Of a stretch of DNA of 64,000 bases, positions 1 to 10,255 are shown in pieces (the first letter of the stretch is position 1; each line of letters opens with the position of its first letter). A program made the position numbers and the translations under genes. The notes beneath the pieces were generated by a model. That model was not told where the DNA came from. It saw only the letters and a program-made list of their open reading frames with translations, and did not search any database. Source of the DNA: Silene latifolia (taxonomy: Eukaryota; Streptophyta; Magnoliopsida; Caryophyllales; Caryophyllaceae); contig NC_133537.1 of the NCBI RefSeq assembly GCF_048544455.1, positions 312,810,238-312,874,237 of the forward strand, written 5' to 3'.

Positions 1-161
1 ATTCTCATGACTTCATCTTCCAATCGTATGATTTGGTCAACTAGTTTATCAACCATGGTGACTACTTCTTGCATAGTAGCATTTTGAGAGAAGATTATTG
101 GCACTCGTTCTTTGGGGGTTGCGTTGGGATCGCGTAAAGTTGTCACCATATTTTCTAATTC

Positions 162-1544
162 TCAAACTTGCCCATCTACACTCCTTGCCCATATTATGAA
201 GTTGGAAATGGTAGGGGAGATAGTAGAGTAGAACCCTTCATTCTCGATTGCATAGATTTCATTTTCGATTGGAGAAATGAGGTGTGAGCAATCTAAGGTA
301 GATTCATCACTTGTAATCACTAGAACTCCAAGAGGATTCTGAGTGTTGTTGGGTTTACCTCCCGGCGGTATTGGCAATCGACCATCTTCAATCATGTCTT
401 GAAGTACGTTTTTCAACTTGTAGCATTTTTCTGTGTCGTGCCCCTTGCCCCTATGGTATTCACAGTACGAGTTCTCGTCCCAGAATTTGGATTTCCTTTC
501 GGGTTCGGGAGTAGGCCCAATGGGTTGGAGTTTACCTTGCTTCATTAACCTTTTTAGAGCGTTGGAGTAAGTGTCCCCAAGATTGGTGAATTTCCTTGGT
601 GGGGTGCTTTTCTTGGATGGCTCGAGAAGGTTAACTTCATCGGTCTTGCTAGTAGAACCGTATGAACGACTTGTTGAACCTTGATATCCTCGACCTACCA
701 TTTTGGACAAGAGTCCTTTACGGATGTCATCTTCAATCCTTGTCCCTAGTACGGTTAAGTCTTTGAAAGTTTTGATATTTTGGTATCTCAAATGATTGGC
801 GTAGATGGTTTTGAGATTGTCCACAAACTTCTCCACAAGGGTAGCCTCATCCGGGCGTTCAACTAGTTGGGTACTAGTCTTCCTCCACCTACTTAGGAAG
901 TCGGTGAATCCTTCTTTGTCATTTTGGGTAAGAACCTCTAGAGTGCGCATGTTAACTTGGATCTCGGCATTATCCGCATATTGTTTAGAAATCTCGATTG
1001 CATCATCTTCCCATGTAGCGACCTTCTTATGATCTAAGAAGTAGAACCATTGTTTTGGGATAGTGTCAAGAGATGAAGGAAAGATCCTTAAGAACATCTC
1101 GGGTATGATGCCTTTGATAGACATGTAATCCTTGAAGACACGGATATGGTTTAAAGGGTTCTCGTACCCCTTGAATTTTGGGATATCTGTCATATTGAAG
1201 TTGGTTGGCAATTTGGAATTGACGGCCTCATACTTGCGATTGTTCTCCCTATAAATGTCATCCCCCTTAAGGTACATCAATTGCTCCTCTAAGTATTGGA
1301 GTCTTTTCTCATTTCTGATCATCCCCATGAGAGGATTTTCATCCCTGGATTCATTCTCGGAATCACCTATTACTTCATCTTCATGAGGGGGCAACCTTCC
1401 CTCTACGGCATAAATTCGGCCCTCGATGGTCTCAAGGCGGTCATAGACTTGGTCTTGGGTAACTTGCATTTGGGCTAGTGCGGCTAGGATTCGATCATTA
1501 CCATCTTGAAGTTGGTGGAGGTTTGTTTCACTAGATCCCGGCAT
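162..1544 (-). CDS. Gag polyprotein of the Tat-like gypsy element (partial; stop then readable frame)
   Basis: This 460-residue frame starts MPGSSETNLHQLQDGNDRIL and has an acidic, coiled-coil-like first ~110 residues. A retrotransposon Gag (capsid) domain follows at about residues 115-285, with motifs such as PKFKGYENP, TIPKQWFYFL and LVEKFVDNL. Near residues 360-375 is CEYHRGKGHDTEKC, the knuckle typical of Tat/Athila elements. Gag would assemble cytoplasmic virus-like particles around the element RNA. The frame stops at a TGA (162-164), but the same frame then stays open to position 1 and encodes more coiled-coil-like sequence. The TGA is therefore probably a recent CGA-to-TGA mutation or a stop that is read through. 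The start is the first ATG after the leader. The family call is firm; whether the copy is active is unknown. Confidence 0.85.
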   Translation of the reverse strand: MPGSSETNLHQLQDGNDRILAALAQMQVTQDQVYDRLETIEGRIYAVEGRLPPHEDEVIGDSENESRDENPLMGMIRNEKRLQYLEEQLMYLKGDDIYRENNRKYEAVNSKLPTNFNMTDIPKFKGYENPLNHIRVFKDYMSIKGIIPEMFLRIFPSSLDTIPKQWFYFLDHKKVATWEDDAIEISKQYADNAEIQVNMRTLEVLTQNDKEGFTDFLSRWRKTSTQLVERPDEATLVEKFVDNLKTIYANHLRYQNIKTFKDLTVLGTRIEDDIRKGLLSKMVGRGYQGSTSRSYGSTSKTDEVNLLEPSKKSTPPRKFTNLGDTYSNALKRLMKQGKLQPIGPTPEPERKSKFWDENSYCEYHRGKGHDTEKCYKLKNVLQDMIEDGRLPIPPGGKPNNTQNPLGVLVITSDESTLDCSHLISPIENEIYAIENEGFYSTISPTISNFIIWARSVDGQV

Positions 1545-2392
1545 CTTGGAACTGGATAAGAGATCGACGACGAATCAAAACACGGTCGACCATTCTACAC
1601 ACTTGCTAAAAAGAAGAAATGTTTTGACTCGTGAAGTGGGTGTGTGCCACTTGTGTTGAGTGAGCTTTGAAGACAAAGATTTTGAAAATGTGTATCCTAG
1701 TCAACTATAGTGTAGTTGTAGGAGTGGACTCAAAGTGAGGTTTTGAAATGGGCTTGTGGCCCGAATTTTGACACGACAAATGGACAAAGTTTTGACTGGA
1801 TTTTGCGCTAATTGAAGGCCTATTTCGAAATTTTGATTAAGAAAAGGGTTTTGATTTTTGAAAAATCGTCATGGTTTTGTTTAGAAATGGTGATCACGTA
1901 AGGTACAAACATTTATACAAGCATTATAACGGGATGCTGAGTGCATTTAAAAGGGTTTTGGTTTAAAGGGTGGGTTGCCATACCGAACCATCAAACCCGA
2001 AGTCTGTGGAGAGGCTCGTACCAAACAAGAGTAAGGCCGATTCCTAGTCCATTTCCTCAAGTAGTGAAGGCCCTTGATACAAACAAGAGTAAGTACCATG
2101 GTATGGATGACGTCAATCGATATCCATCCTTAGGCCCAAATAAGAATTAGGACCGTTTAGACGGGACGATTGGTCGAATGGGTTGGGTTGGGCCTAGGAA
2201 GGCCGAATAAAACGATCTAGGAAGACCGAGTTATGAAAATCGACAATTGTCTTATACAAACTATTCCCTAACCTTGTTCAAGTTTTACCCTTGCTACACG
2301 TAAGTGTATTATCCCAGGAGTCGCCAAACGTGGACAGGGGGGTGCCCACGGGGCGCTTGGGAGAGAGGAGAAACAAGCGTTTGCATTTGTAT
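1545..2392 (-). other. Leader between PBS and Gag of the Tat-like element
   Basis: About 850 bases without a credible gene. The short open frames on both strands here have no recognisable domains. Position and orientation make it the untranslated leader of the gypsy element, where packaging signals would sit. I see no other structure. Confidence 0.6.
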
Positions 2393-2402
2393 GGAGTCGC
2401 CA
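2393..2402 (-). promoter_or_regulatory. Primer-binding site, tRNA-Arg type
   Basis: On the minus strand it reads TGGCGACTCC, the start of the primer-binding site used by Tat/Ogre elements (complementary to the 3' end of a tRNA-Arg). The same decamer follows the plus-strand LTR at 16069-16078. It fixes the 3' boundary of the LTR to within a few bases. Confidence 0.75.
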
Positions 2403-3054
2403 CCAATTTTTATGGGAAATTGGAACCGTTCGAATACCTCGTGTCATGTCAAGACACAAAGTAGTGACATGAACACTAAGCAATCGTTACCCTTAGCATT
2501 CTATGTCTAGAATGACTCTCGTGGATGCCAATGAACACGGGTGTTCACAGATATCTGGAGTAAGGGGTGAGGGTACGTATTAGGAAGCTCTTTTGATCGA
2601 ACACCTAATCCCGCCCGCCTCGATAACGGCCTCTACTAATGATTAGGGAAGTTATTCGTACTCGATATATCGTCGGCTATATGCATGCAATGCAACATCC
2701 AAGTTTTCATCCTAACATGTGAGAAATTAACTAAGTCGGTTGACACGTAATTAACATACAATTGGGTCGAAGTAGGATTTAATGCTCAATTACATGTGAA
2801 AACATACAAATGGTACAAGAAATATGATAAATACAATAGGAAAATTGCAATAATGAAAATTACATTAATTACATTGGATTAGGCGATTTATGTCGAAAAT
2901 ACCTTTAAAACGAATAATTTGAGAAAACGAAATAATAAAAGAATCAACGAACAGAACAGAAGGTGATAATACGATTAATAATTAATTATTCGTATGTTAA
3001 ATAAACTAGGTCAAGCAACAACGGAGTTCAGAAGCAGAATTCAACCCGGAACAG

Positions 3055-4328
3055 GCGCAGCAGAGCTGCGTCCTTTGGAATAGGCGCAGCAGACGCTGCG
3101 TCTGTTCCTGACCTGAATTCTGGCTGTGAAGCCGGAATTGCGAATTGTTAATATCAATTGGTAAATTTAACGATTGATTAAATTATTTACTCGGATGAAA
3201 GTGATTAATATGTTATTTACATGTGATTAATGGGTCATAAAAACAACAAAACATGGATGAGACGGAATATAACTAATTAATTTACACGAAAAAATGATTG
3301 ATTAGTGACATGAGTGAATAAAACAGATTAATTATAACGAATTAGTGACAAATATGCGATGGTGACAATAATAAACAGATGCAAATATGTCAAAGATGAA
3401 TTCCAGAGACCCAATATTGATGAATTGAATTTCTACAACTCGGATTGAATTTAATGACGAAAACCCGCAAATATTGATTATAAGGGATTTAAGTCGGATT
3501 TAACAATGAATTATACGAACTAATGATGATGATTAATGATATACATGTGAAATTATTATGTGATTGTGTGTCAAAGAATTAACAAACAAATGAAAATAAA
3601 TAAACACGACGAATTACAGAGGATGAACGAAGAAGAAAGGAAGCAGGAACTGCGGCAGCCTCACGAAGAGGCGCAGCAGGTACTGCGCTCCTTCGAAGAG
3701 GCGCAGCAGTTGCTGCGTCCTTTCTCGACGGTTATCTACTGGAAATCCGTAAAAAGAGGTTTTAAAGACGGTTTTAGAAATCGGTTTCAAAAGGTATTTC
3801 CGACATAAACCTTACAATAATGATTACAATAATTAAAATACAATAAAAAAAAAGAGAGATTATACACCCTCAGACTTACATGTTGACGAAACGAGAAGGA
3901 CTAAGATATCAATTAGTGATGCTCTACGCGAATGCAAAGAAAGTGCTCTCGTAAGAGGAAAACGATTAGATTAATTAAGTTGATTGATTGTGGAGTTGGT
4001 CAAATTGGTCGGTCATGCAAACGAGGCTGGTACTCAGAAGGATCCGAGCTTACGTGGTCGAATGTTCAAGCACGTAGACGCCAAAAAGTAAGAACAAAGG
4101 TCTAGAATGCAAAGGGAGAAGAGAAGGGCGGACACTCGCGTGAGAAATATGAGGAGCGAAGGCTCCTATTTATACTAATCACGTGAAGGAATTAGGGTTT
4201 TCGGAGAGACTTTGGAAGTGAATCTCGGAAAGATATGAAAAAGATACGAAAATTACGCAGAAAAGGACCTGGGAAGAGGCGCAGCAGCCACTGCGTCTCT
4301 TGGAAGAGGCGCAGCACCTGCTGCGTCT
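3055..4328. repeat. Three spaced pairs of CGCAGCAG/CTGCG hairpin motifs in the LTR
   Basis: Each motif is a short imperfect palindrome, for example GCGCAGCAGAGCTGCGTC. They come in pairs at 3055-3072 with 3084-3103, 3671-3690 with 3701-3720, and 4279-4298 with 4309-4328. The pairs are ~610 bp apart. The related plus-strand LTR keeps the pattern at 14200-14245, 14781-~14830 (second member decayed) and 15356-15402. They are GC-rich islands in AT-rich surroundings. Confidence 0.75.
4166..4174 (-). promoter_or_regulatory. TATA box of the Tat-like LTR
   Basis: TATAAATAG on the minus strand, about 570 bp inside the LTR. It is followed within ~50 bp by CACGCGAGTGTCCGCCC, which also follows the TATA-like motifs of the LTRs at 14.3 and 17.2 kb. 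That conservation suggests the start of R or a downstream promoter element. Confidence 0.6.
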
Positions 4329-4743
4329 GTTCCCAAGTGGTTTCCTCCTGCGGAAGAAAGATTTCCGTGTTTAAGTTATGGTAGGACGGAAATAATTCGG
4401 TTTTCTTTAATATCTTATGTAAATATTACGGGAAATTGTTTACCAAAAGATAAAAAGTGTGAAATATGGAATAGAAATATCCGGAACATTCCAGAACATT
4501 CTGACTCGGGATTTAACGGTTATCAGAAAATGGAAACGGTTTTAGGCCCGGACTCCGAATGTACACTAATTACTGTCAAAACGACCGTATCGGCACGTAG
4601 ATGACAACTAAGAGGTAGACATTAATATTTGAGCAATCACTTGACGATAATCTTACGAATTGTCACAAATCGTTCCGCGTACCAAACATGCGGCCCAATC
4701 ATCACCGGGTGGTTTGCGAGAGGTGCAGAAATGAGGTATCTAC

Positions 4744-5280
4744 AATTTTATGGTAATATGGGCACAAACTATATCACATATCTAGTTTGTTCTTGAGCTA
4801 AAAAGTAATGGATGATCCTCCTTGAAAAACTTTCAAAAAGAAAATCTCCTTCAAGTTGCACCCAAGAACAAATCACCCAAATAATCTTACAAATATTAAC
4901 TAGATATTTGTAAAACTTACCCTTGATAATATTTGTAATATTACTAACACTCTTAGTAATAATATTTTGATTACTAACTTCTTAGTAAATAATGTATAAT
5001 AATTTTAGAGAGATAGACCAAATTTTGTTCATATGCAAAAGTGAAGTAAATCATGTGTAGGAAAAATGAACAAAAGATGGAGTGTTATAAGGAGGAACTG
5101 GCGGGTGGAGGAGATGGAGTGAAGGAGTCAACTTGTTTTAATATTGTCCAATCTTTTTCACATGCACAAAGATGTTATGACAACTTATGGAAGAAAAACA
5201 AGTAATGTGTAATGATTATGATTATAATCATCCACTACACTCCATTTACACGGTCCAATATCCCATTTACGGGTCCATTT
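4744..5280 (-). repeat. Truncated 3' LTR fragment of the rearranged copia
   Basis: Matches the interior of the intact LTR at about 13004-13536 in the same orientation. Its left end is cut where the Tat-like element inserted. Its right end stops at GGGTCCATTT and joins the inverted leader arm across a short ATTTT microhomology. Confidence 0.85.
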
Positions 5281-7691
5281 TTAATGATTTTTGGTAGAAA
5301 ACCGAGTCAAAACGCCGTATTTTAGTTATAAATTGACTAAAAATAGTTAAAAAATGGTTCGGGCCATGGAATTTTATGGTGTTTCATGCATGTTTTCAAC
5401 TGAATATATGCAAAATATTGAAGGTTTGTTTGAAATTTTGCATGTTTATTGATTTTATGAGATAAAAGTCGATAAAAGTGAAATAAATTAATCATAATTT
5501 TGAAACGTTTGTTCCTGCCCATGATAAATTTATGTACATTTAAAAAAATTATTTAAAAGTTAAAAGTGTAATTTAAAATGTGATTTCACCTTGTTTTGAT
5601 GTTTATTGGTTTTAGTGGTTAAAAACCGACAAAAAAATAGATCTTTTTCTTCATAAATTTTATCCTGATTTTTGGGGTAATTTTTCTGACATTTTGGTGT
5701 TCTTGGGAGTGTTCCAGAATACTCAAAATTTTTGTTTCAATTGTTTGGATAATTTTTCAATTATTTTGGATTTTTACTTAAAAATTATGATTTTACCGAT
5801 TAAATTAGCAAAATATCACCAAATCAAACTAATCCCCCTACTACTAAGAGAATAAAAAGTCTCAAAAGTTTTCCCTCCAAACTCCACCTACTTATATAAG
5901 GAAAGAAATAAAACTTTCCCATTAAACTATAATCTTTTTCCTAAAGCATGACTTTTTTATTAAATTCTAGATTATAATTATATAATGTTTTGATAAAAAT
6001 AAAATAAAAGGAGTATAAAATTATAAAATACAAAATCGTTATTTTTTCTTCGAAAATAACTTACTGCATACTTAAACTTTATAACACAACAAAATAATAT
6101 TATTAGCTACATGAAAAAAACTCATTAAGATAAATTAAGCAAAGTTATAAAATAAAATCATTAACTTTATGTTAAAAAACAATTCATGACATACTACATT
6201 TTTTTTTCTCATATTAAAATATAATTAGGTGAAATATAAAAATTTGAAGGTATAAAATTTGGAATGAATCCTCCTATATACTAAGAGAATAAAATTCTCC
6301 AAAGTTTTCCTCCAAAAGGTATCAAGCTAAATAAGAAAACAAAAATACTTCTTTCTTTAAATTATCATCATTTCATCAAAACATGACCTTTTAATCAAAT
6401 AATAGTATTTTCTTTGAAAATCTTAATTATAATATTTTAATTAAAGAAGATAAATTCACTATAATTTTATAAACTGTAAATTTCTAAACTTTTGTTATGT
6501 ATTAATTATTATTTTTATTATATATGAGAGAATGACTTGACACATTTTGTATAAAACAAAATATTAAACTGATATAATTAGCTTCATCACAAAAAAAATA
6601 AAAAAAATCATTAACATAATTTGAGAAAAATTATTATTTGTAATCATTAGTTTTATGTTAAAGAAAAAAATCATTAAACATATTTTATAAGTTTACTAAA
6701 TTCTCTTGAAGTTCATAGTTCATTTTTTTCTCATATCGAAATACGATGAGGTATATGAAAAATATGAAAAATTAATAATGTATCAATTTAAAATATTTAA
6801 ATAATAACTAAAAACAAAACCTTTATATATACCGCAAATATGTGGGATTTACACTATTAAATACCAATAGTATAATTGTTACATTCTCTAATATTTCTAT
6901 CTAAAAAACCGCGCATTTGCGCGGGATCTATACTAGTTATTCATCATAAAATTAGTGAGGACTAATTTTGAGGTCCAAAATAGTTTGGACAATTATTTTG
7001 GACTTAAATGAGATTTAAGAGTAGATTATTGATTTTTACATGTTAAAAATCGATAAAATCCACAAACACCGAGATGGATACCAACGATTGATGGATAGGG
7101 CGATTTTGGCATCATTTTACAGCATTTTAAGCATATTTATTTAAGTTGAATGAATTATTGTCATTTATTTAAAGTATTTATCTTGTTGTACCTAGTATGG
7201 CCTAGTTTATTTTAATCATTATCACCCGAAATGAATGGGAATAGCGATTTGTTTGTAATTAAATACGATCTCGTATCGTCGGTTTGTAATTAATTAATAG
7301 TTTTATTTATTTTATTAATTAATGTATAATAGGAATATCTATGTAATTCATTTGTAATAGTTATTCTTACCGGCGTTTCCAAAAGACGGATTACATCGAG
7401 ACGGAGTCTATTTTTGGAAGGTGTTCCAAATCCCACAAGAAGGAGCCACTTTTGGAATGAAGAGGCAAGGGACCAAGGAGTTGGTTTCCGATATGTAATA
7501 GTCTAGTTTTTATTAACTAGGTGGCCATACTAGGATTTGTTCATATGCTTACTTGCTTGCTTGTTTTTATTTTCGCGCATGCCAAAATCGCCATTCACAT
7601 GTGTTTTATTTTCGCGGTTGTCAATTCACGTCATTTACATTCACCGACTTAGTTCACTTATAGGGAATTTATGACTAAATTGACAAGACCT
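5281..7691. repeat. Inverted repeat arm A (copia leader, reversed)
   Basis: Near-perfect reverse complement of arm B (10256-12668). The two arms differ by only 2 bp in span, and I saw only a few substitutions. It contains the plus-strand Helitron copy. The short ORF at 5337-5522 is a leader sequence seen in both arms, with no recognisable domain. There is no gene here. Confidence 0.92.
5833..6936 (+). mobile_element. Non-autonomous Helitron (copy in arm A), two 5' heads
   Basis: Begins TCCCCCTACTACTAAGAG and ends CTAG. The 3' end has a perfect 6-bp stem, CCGCGC-ATTT-GCGCGG, at 6909-6924, 8 nt before the CTAG. It sits between A and T, as Helitrons do. The complete copia relative has the empty site near 53910-53930 (AATAATTAGTTTG on the plus strand). 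A second head-like sequence, TCCTCCTATATACTAAGAG, lies inside at 6269. It encodes no Rep/helicase. Confidence 0.88.
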
Positions 7692-8686
7692 GAGTTTTCC
7701 GGAGGTGACCCCGAATGCACACTTCTGGGGATTTAGTCTCATGTTATGCTTCCGCAGACGAGCGAAGAATTTCCGGAGGGCATTGATGTGGCCGTCCCGT
7801 TCTTTTGATTTGACGATCATGTCATCGACATATACATCTACCTCCTTGTGCATCATATCATGTAGGAGAGTAGTAGCGGTTCTTTGATAGGTTGCCCTGG
7901 CGTTGATGAGGCCGAAAGGTATGACCGTGTAGCAATATGTACCCCACTGTGTAGTGAATGCAGTCTTGTGCATGTCTTCCTCAGCCATCTTAATCGTACT
8001 GCCAAAGATACCTGTCCATGAATGATAGGAGAGCATGCTCGGCAGTGTTGTCTACCAGAATGTCAACATGTGGCAAAGGGAAGTCGTCTTTTGGACTCGC
8101 CTTGTTCAGATCCCTGAAGTCGACGCAAACCCGAATTCTACCGTCTTTCTTCAGTACCGGCACAATGTTGACCACCCAATCCGAGTATTCAGACACTTTG
8201 ATGAACCGGGCCTTGAACTGTTTGTCCACCTCTTCCTTGATTTTTAAGGCCCATTCAGGACGCATCCGGCGTAGCTTCTACTTCACAGGTTTAGCCCCGG
8301 GTTTAATGGGTATCCGGTGCTCTGCAATTTCTCTATCAATCCCAGGCATATCTCTGTAAGACCAGGCGAACACGTCCTAGTATTCATGAAGGAGGTCAAT
8401 GAACTGTTGTCTTTCCGAGGGGTCCAGGGTTGTCCCTATCCTAAGTTCTTGAGGTGTATTGTCGGTTCCTACGTTAATAGGCTCGGTTTCCTCAATGATG
8501 GGGGTTCTGGTTTCCCGCTTATCAAGTTCTTTGGCTAAGTGAGGTGGGTAGTCACTCAAGTCAAGTTCCTCATGATCATTCAGATCTGCATTGCAGTTAA
8601 ATTGAGACGAGTCATAAGCAAACTTAGCGTTCATTAAGTTGACACGAGTGAAAAGCTCGGAAAGGACAGACATTTCATGATCAGTA
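7692..8686 (-). pseudogene. Ty3/gypsy reverse-transcriptase fragment fused behind copia gag
   Basis: The minus strand encodes a linker region (LRIGTTLDPSERQQF) and then the core of a Tat/Athila-type RT: CVDFRDLNKASPKDDFPLPH, TVIPFGLINARATYQR and the catalytic VYVDDMIVKSK. The frame is broken by TAG codons at 8377-8379 and just upstream of the MRPEWALK stretch, and by a frameshift near 8000-8036. The remaining pieces lie at 7990-8265 and 7641-8036, the latter reading a little way into arm A. RNase H, integrase and the N-terminal protease are missing. The fragment ends abruptly at 7691/7692 where arm A begins. The RT class is clear; how it was acquired is not. Confidence 0.85.
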
Positions 8687-9803
8687 GCTAAAGTGAGCAC
8701 ATAGGTCCCCACGAAAACGGCCGCTACTCTAGCTCCATTGCCCATGCGGAGATCCACATCACCTTTTGCTAGTGCCCGCGCGTCCCTTAAACCCTGCAAA
8801 TGATTACAAAGGTGAGAGCCACATCCGGTATCAAGTACCCAAGTGGAAGTACAAGCATAATTAACGTCTATCACATAGAGAGAGGAAATCATACCAATAG
8901 GCGTCACACGCCCTTCCTTGAGATCCTCCAAGTATTTGGGACAACTCCTCCTATAATGCCTCTTCCCATTACAATGGAAACATTCGGCCTCGAAGAGTTT
9001 GACACTTTTTGCCTTGGGATTTCCATTCTCAACGGCCGTCCCCTTTCCCTTGTCATGTTTCTTTGACGATTTCTTGAATTGGGACTTTTCCTTCCCTTTT
9101 CCTTTCTTAACTCCAAGGGACATGTTCTTTAACTTCATGGTTAAAACATCCCCTTTGTCACTCCCACTAGCTTCCATATCCCTCTCCGCTTGGGTGAGGA
9201 GTGCATGAATTTCATGATAACTCTTATCCATGCCATTCATGTTAGAGTTCACCCTAAAGTGGGCAAACTTGGTGGGAAGTGAGTGGAGGATACGATCCAC
9301 CACAAGAGTCTTAGGAATCTTACGCCCTAGACGCTCTAGGATGTCGACATATTCAACCATTTTGAGTACATGGGGACCAACCTTTTGGCCCCTCTCAAGC
9401 TTGGCTTCAAAGAAGCGTGCCGCCGCATCGTATTGACGGACTTTAGGTGTTTGTGAAAACATAGTAATCATACGAGTGAATATCTCGTACGCATTTAAAG
9501 AAATGCATGATAGCTTGAGCTTTGGGGACATCAACCATATCAACACTTTCTTGATATCATCGACGTCCTCACATGGTCATCATAGGCGGTCCGCACCGCC
9601 GATGAAGCCCTTGGACCGGGCTCGATGGGAGGAGCATCGGTCAAGTAAGTGAGCACATTGTCGGACAACGCGGGACTTTTGATGTTGGATTCCCATTCAA
9701 GAAAGTTACTACCGTCATCTTTTAAGATACATTTGTCCATTACGGACCTTAGCCATGAATCTTTGCCTAGTGAAGTAGTCGATGGAGTTGAAGAAGTTGC
9801 CAT
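8687..9803 (-). pseudogene. Copia Gag (UBN2-like) with CCHC knuckle and protease start, broken
   Basis: Starts MATSSTPSTTSLGKDSWLRS at 9803 and matches the gag of the complete copia at 52713. The capsid-like region spans residues ~20-150 (LKDDGSNFLEWESNIKS, RQYDAAARFFEAKLERGQ). It is followed by a Lys-rich stretch, the zinc knuckle CFHCNGKRHYRRSC, and the protease motif WVLDTGCGSHLCNH. One base is missing near 9556, which ends the first 87-residue piece (9540-9803); the rest stays open in a second frame. That frame runs through the junction at ~8686 into gypsy sequence, giving a 389-residue hybrid frame (8377-9546). In the complete element the sequence at this point continues with copia pol instead. 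Confidence 0.85.
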
Positions 9804-10255
9804 TGCGAATTAAAATGCTACAACAAATAAGGAAAATTTAACATCCATTGTTTTAAAAATTACTTGTGAAAACATGTTTAACAAGTTTTAGCATTTATAT
9901 AATGATCTCCCACTAAATTATATAAATGATTGGAAGACCCAAATTTTAAACAAAAATGAGCATCGCTTGGGCGAAACATCCCATAATTGTGTAAATTCGG
10001 TAAGTCACGTTGACTAATTCTACCTCTAGAACTCTTAGTCGACGAATTTCCTTAAATTCATCTACTAGCCCCGGAACACAAGACCGTCTTATATCCTGTT
10101 GAGTCCAACCAATTTTAGCGTGTGATAACCGTTTACCACCCTACTTACCCAAGGTAAAAAGAGAACACCCCGCTTGGGCGAGCGTGGCTCTAATGAACAA
10201 GAGATTCATAGGTGTTACTAATTGGTAAGGCTAATCTCAATTTTAGTTATGTTTG
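9804..10255 (-). other. Single-copy part of the copia leader next to gag
   Basis: About 450 bp of untranslated leader between the gag ATG and the start of arm B. It is homologous to about 52714-53165 in the complete element. I see no gene. Confidence 0.7.

Larger units (their letters stand above)
1..4743 (-). mobile_element. Ty3/gypsy element, Tat-like lineage, 5' portion (runs off left edge)
   Basis: Read on the minus strand it begins with an LTR starting TGTAGATACC at 4743, followed by a primer-binding site at 2393-2402, a leader of about 0.85 kb and a Gag frame that is still open at the window edge. The tRNA-Arg-like primer site, the long LTR and the Gag type (CxxH...GHxTxxC knuckle) are those of Tat/Ogre/Retand elements. 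Its 5' end abuts the interior of a copia LTR at 4744, so it inserted into that LTR. The pol genes and 3' LTR lie outside the window. Confidence 0.85.
2411..4743 (-). repeat. 5' LTR of the Tat-like element
   Basis: About 2.33 kb on the minus strand, starting TGTAGATACC at 4743. The 3' end is set only approximately, because no clean CA terminus precedes the primer site. It contains a TATA box (4166-4174), and downstream of it sequence shared with the plus-strand LTR at 14099-16068. Three pairs of short GC-rich hairpin motifs recur inside it. Confidence 0.75.

Noticed and set aside
3560-3808. An 82-residue Glu/Arg/Gln-rich protein
   Set aside because: It is the translation of LTR hairpin motifs (repeated GAGGCGCAGCAG) inside the gypsy LTR.
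7705-8538. Plus-strand frames opposite the gypsy RT fragment
   Set aside because: They are shadows of the minus-strand RT, which has clear catalytic motifs; none shows a domain.
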